NCBI GenBank assembly: GCA_035293245.1 | Contig: DATDOO010000366.1 | Span: 1 to 6,460 of the forward strand | Direction: 5' to 3' | DNA from: DATDOO01 sp035293245 | GTDB lineage: Bacteria; Pseudomonadota; Gammaproteobacteria; Methylococcales; Methylococcaceae | DNA: 6,460 nt | Shown: in pieces, positions 5,745 through 6,460 of the stretch | Numbering within the stretch: position 1 is the first letter of the stretch | Layout of the letters: every line of letters begins with the position of its first letter | Notes under the pieces: generated by a model | Told to the model about the DNA's origin: nothing | Seen by the model: only the letters and a program-made list of their open reading frames with translations | Database searches by the model: none | Program-made: the position numbers and the translations under genes

Positions 5745-6460
5745 TTGAATACCTCTTTCGCCGAGACCGTTGCCCGCCAGGTGTGGGACAGCAAATACCG
5801 CTACCGCGACGGGAAGGCGGTGCACGACCGGGAGCCGGCCGACACCTGGCGGCGGGTGGCGCGGGCGGCGGCTTCCGTGGAGACTCGGGACCGGGCGATG
5901 TGGGAAGAGGGCTTTTTCCGAATTCAGGAACAGCGTCTGTTCCTGCCTGGCGGGCGCATCCTGGCCGGGGCCGGCACGGCGCACCAGGTAACCTTGTTCA
6001 ATTGTTTCGCCATGGGGATCGTCGAGGATTCCCTGGGCGGCATCCTCGATGCCCTCAAGGAAGGGGCCCTGACCATGCAGCAGGGCGGCGGCATCGGCTA
6101 CGACTTCTCCACCCTGCGTCCCGCCGGTGCGCCGGCGGACCGGGGCGGTGGCATCGCCTCGGGGCCGGTGTCGTTCATGCGCGTGTGGGACAGCCTGTGC
6201 GCCACCCTCCTGTCCACCGGCTCGCGGCGCGGGGCGATGATGGCCACCTTGCGCATTGACCACCCGGACGTGGAAACCTTCATCGACGCCAAGCGCCAGG
6301 CGGGCGAACTGCGCAACTTCAATCTGTCGGTGCTGGTGAGCGACGCCTTCATGGCGGCCCTGGAGCAGGACGGCGACTGGCCGCTGCTGTTCCCGGCCGG
6401 CGGCGAAAGCGGCGGGGAAATCCTGGAACGGGACTGGCCCGGCCACGGCGCGCCGGCGCC
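5745..6460 (+). CDS. nrdJ: Adenosylcobalamin-dependent (class II) ribonucleotide reductase, N-terminal part
   Basis: The frame is open to the right edge (238 complete residues), so this is about a third of a typical class II large chain. The enzyme reduces ribonucleotides to deoxyribonucleotides, using the B12 cofactor to generate the thiyl radical, without oxygen. Seen here: a VWDSKYRYRDG start segment, FLPGGRILAGAGT near 70, NCF with C87 (first of the redox-active cysteine pair), QGGGIGYDFSTLRP (113-126), VSFMRVWD, RRGAMMATLRIDHPDVETFIDAK and FNLSV (N193). The thiyl-radical cysteine and C-terminal cysteines lie beyond the window. TTG 5745 gives the expected short N-terminus (MNTSFAETVARQVW), but no Shine-Dalgarno sits at normal distance; in-frame GTG 5781 would cut into conserved sequence. 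The 81-bp upstream gap is too short for a full cobalamin riboswitch. Start is uncertain, family firm. Confidence 0.92.
   Translation, partial: MNTSFAETVARQVWDSKYRYRDGKAVHDREPADTWRRVARAAASVETRDRAMWEEGFFRIQEQRLFLPGGRILAGAGTAHQVTLFNCFAMGIVEDSLGGILDALKEGALTMQQGGGIGYDFSTLRPAGAPADRGGGIASGPVSFMRVWDSLCATLLSTGSRRGAMMATLRIDHPDVETFIDAKRQAGELRNFNLSVLVSDAFMAALEQDGDWPLLFPAGGESGGEILERDWPGHGAPA

Noticed and set aside
5277..6446. A 389-codon minus-strand frame
   Set aside because: It is antisense to both the DUF805 and reductase genes, whose plus-strand translations are clearly family-like.

Overview
The window looks like ordinary chromosomal DNA from a G+C-rich gammaproteobacterium. The main clue is a DksA very close to the enterobacterial protein, directly followed by gluQ as in E. 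coli and relatives. The high G+C content and the company of a Lon-like protease and a B12-dependent ribonucleotide reductase would fit a methanotroph-like lineage such as Methylococcaceae, but that placement is an inference from gene content. I see no phage, transposase, CRISPR array, tRNA or rRNA, and no base-composition break suggesting transfer.

Layout. Positions 1-964 (minus) hold most of a class I/II PLP-dependent aminotransferase whose C-terminus lies outside the window. A 116-bp divergent intergenic region separates it from dksA (1081-1521, plus), the RNA polymerase-binding stringent-response factor. After dksA comes a hairpin resembling a Rho-independent terminator, then a REP-like inverted pair of G/C-rich palindromes (1620-1722), then gluQ (plus, probable TTG start at 1756), encoding glutamyl-Q tRNA(Asp) synthetase. 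gluQ converges, with a 7-bp gap, on a large Lon-family protease gene (2645-5053, minus) of the AAA_32 + Lon_C type. Its Ser-Lys dyad is intact, but its P-loop has arginine instead of lysine. A 238-bp divergent region with candidate promoters both ways leads to a small DUF805 membrane protein gene (5292-5663, plus). After an 81-bp gap comes the 5' part of an adenosylcobalamin-dependent (class II) ribonucleotide reductase gene (from about 5745), which runs off the right edge.

How the genes relate. dksA and gluQ form a translation/stringent-response pair conserved in gammaproteobacteria: DksA with ppGpp tunes rRNA and amino-acid promoters, and GluQ modifies queuosine in tRNA(Asp). The aminotransferase, protease, DUF805 protein and reductase are housekeeping or poorly characterised genes with no visible joint pathway. 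Nothing here is a convincing new multi-gene system. The points most worth a second look are the altered P-loop of the Lon-like protease and the terminator plus REP-like element between dksA and gluQ.
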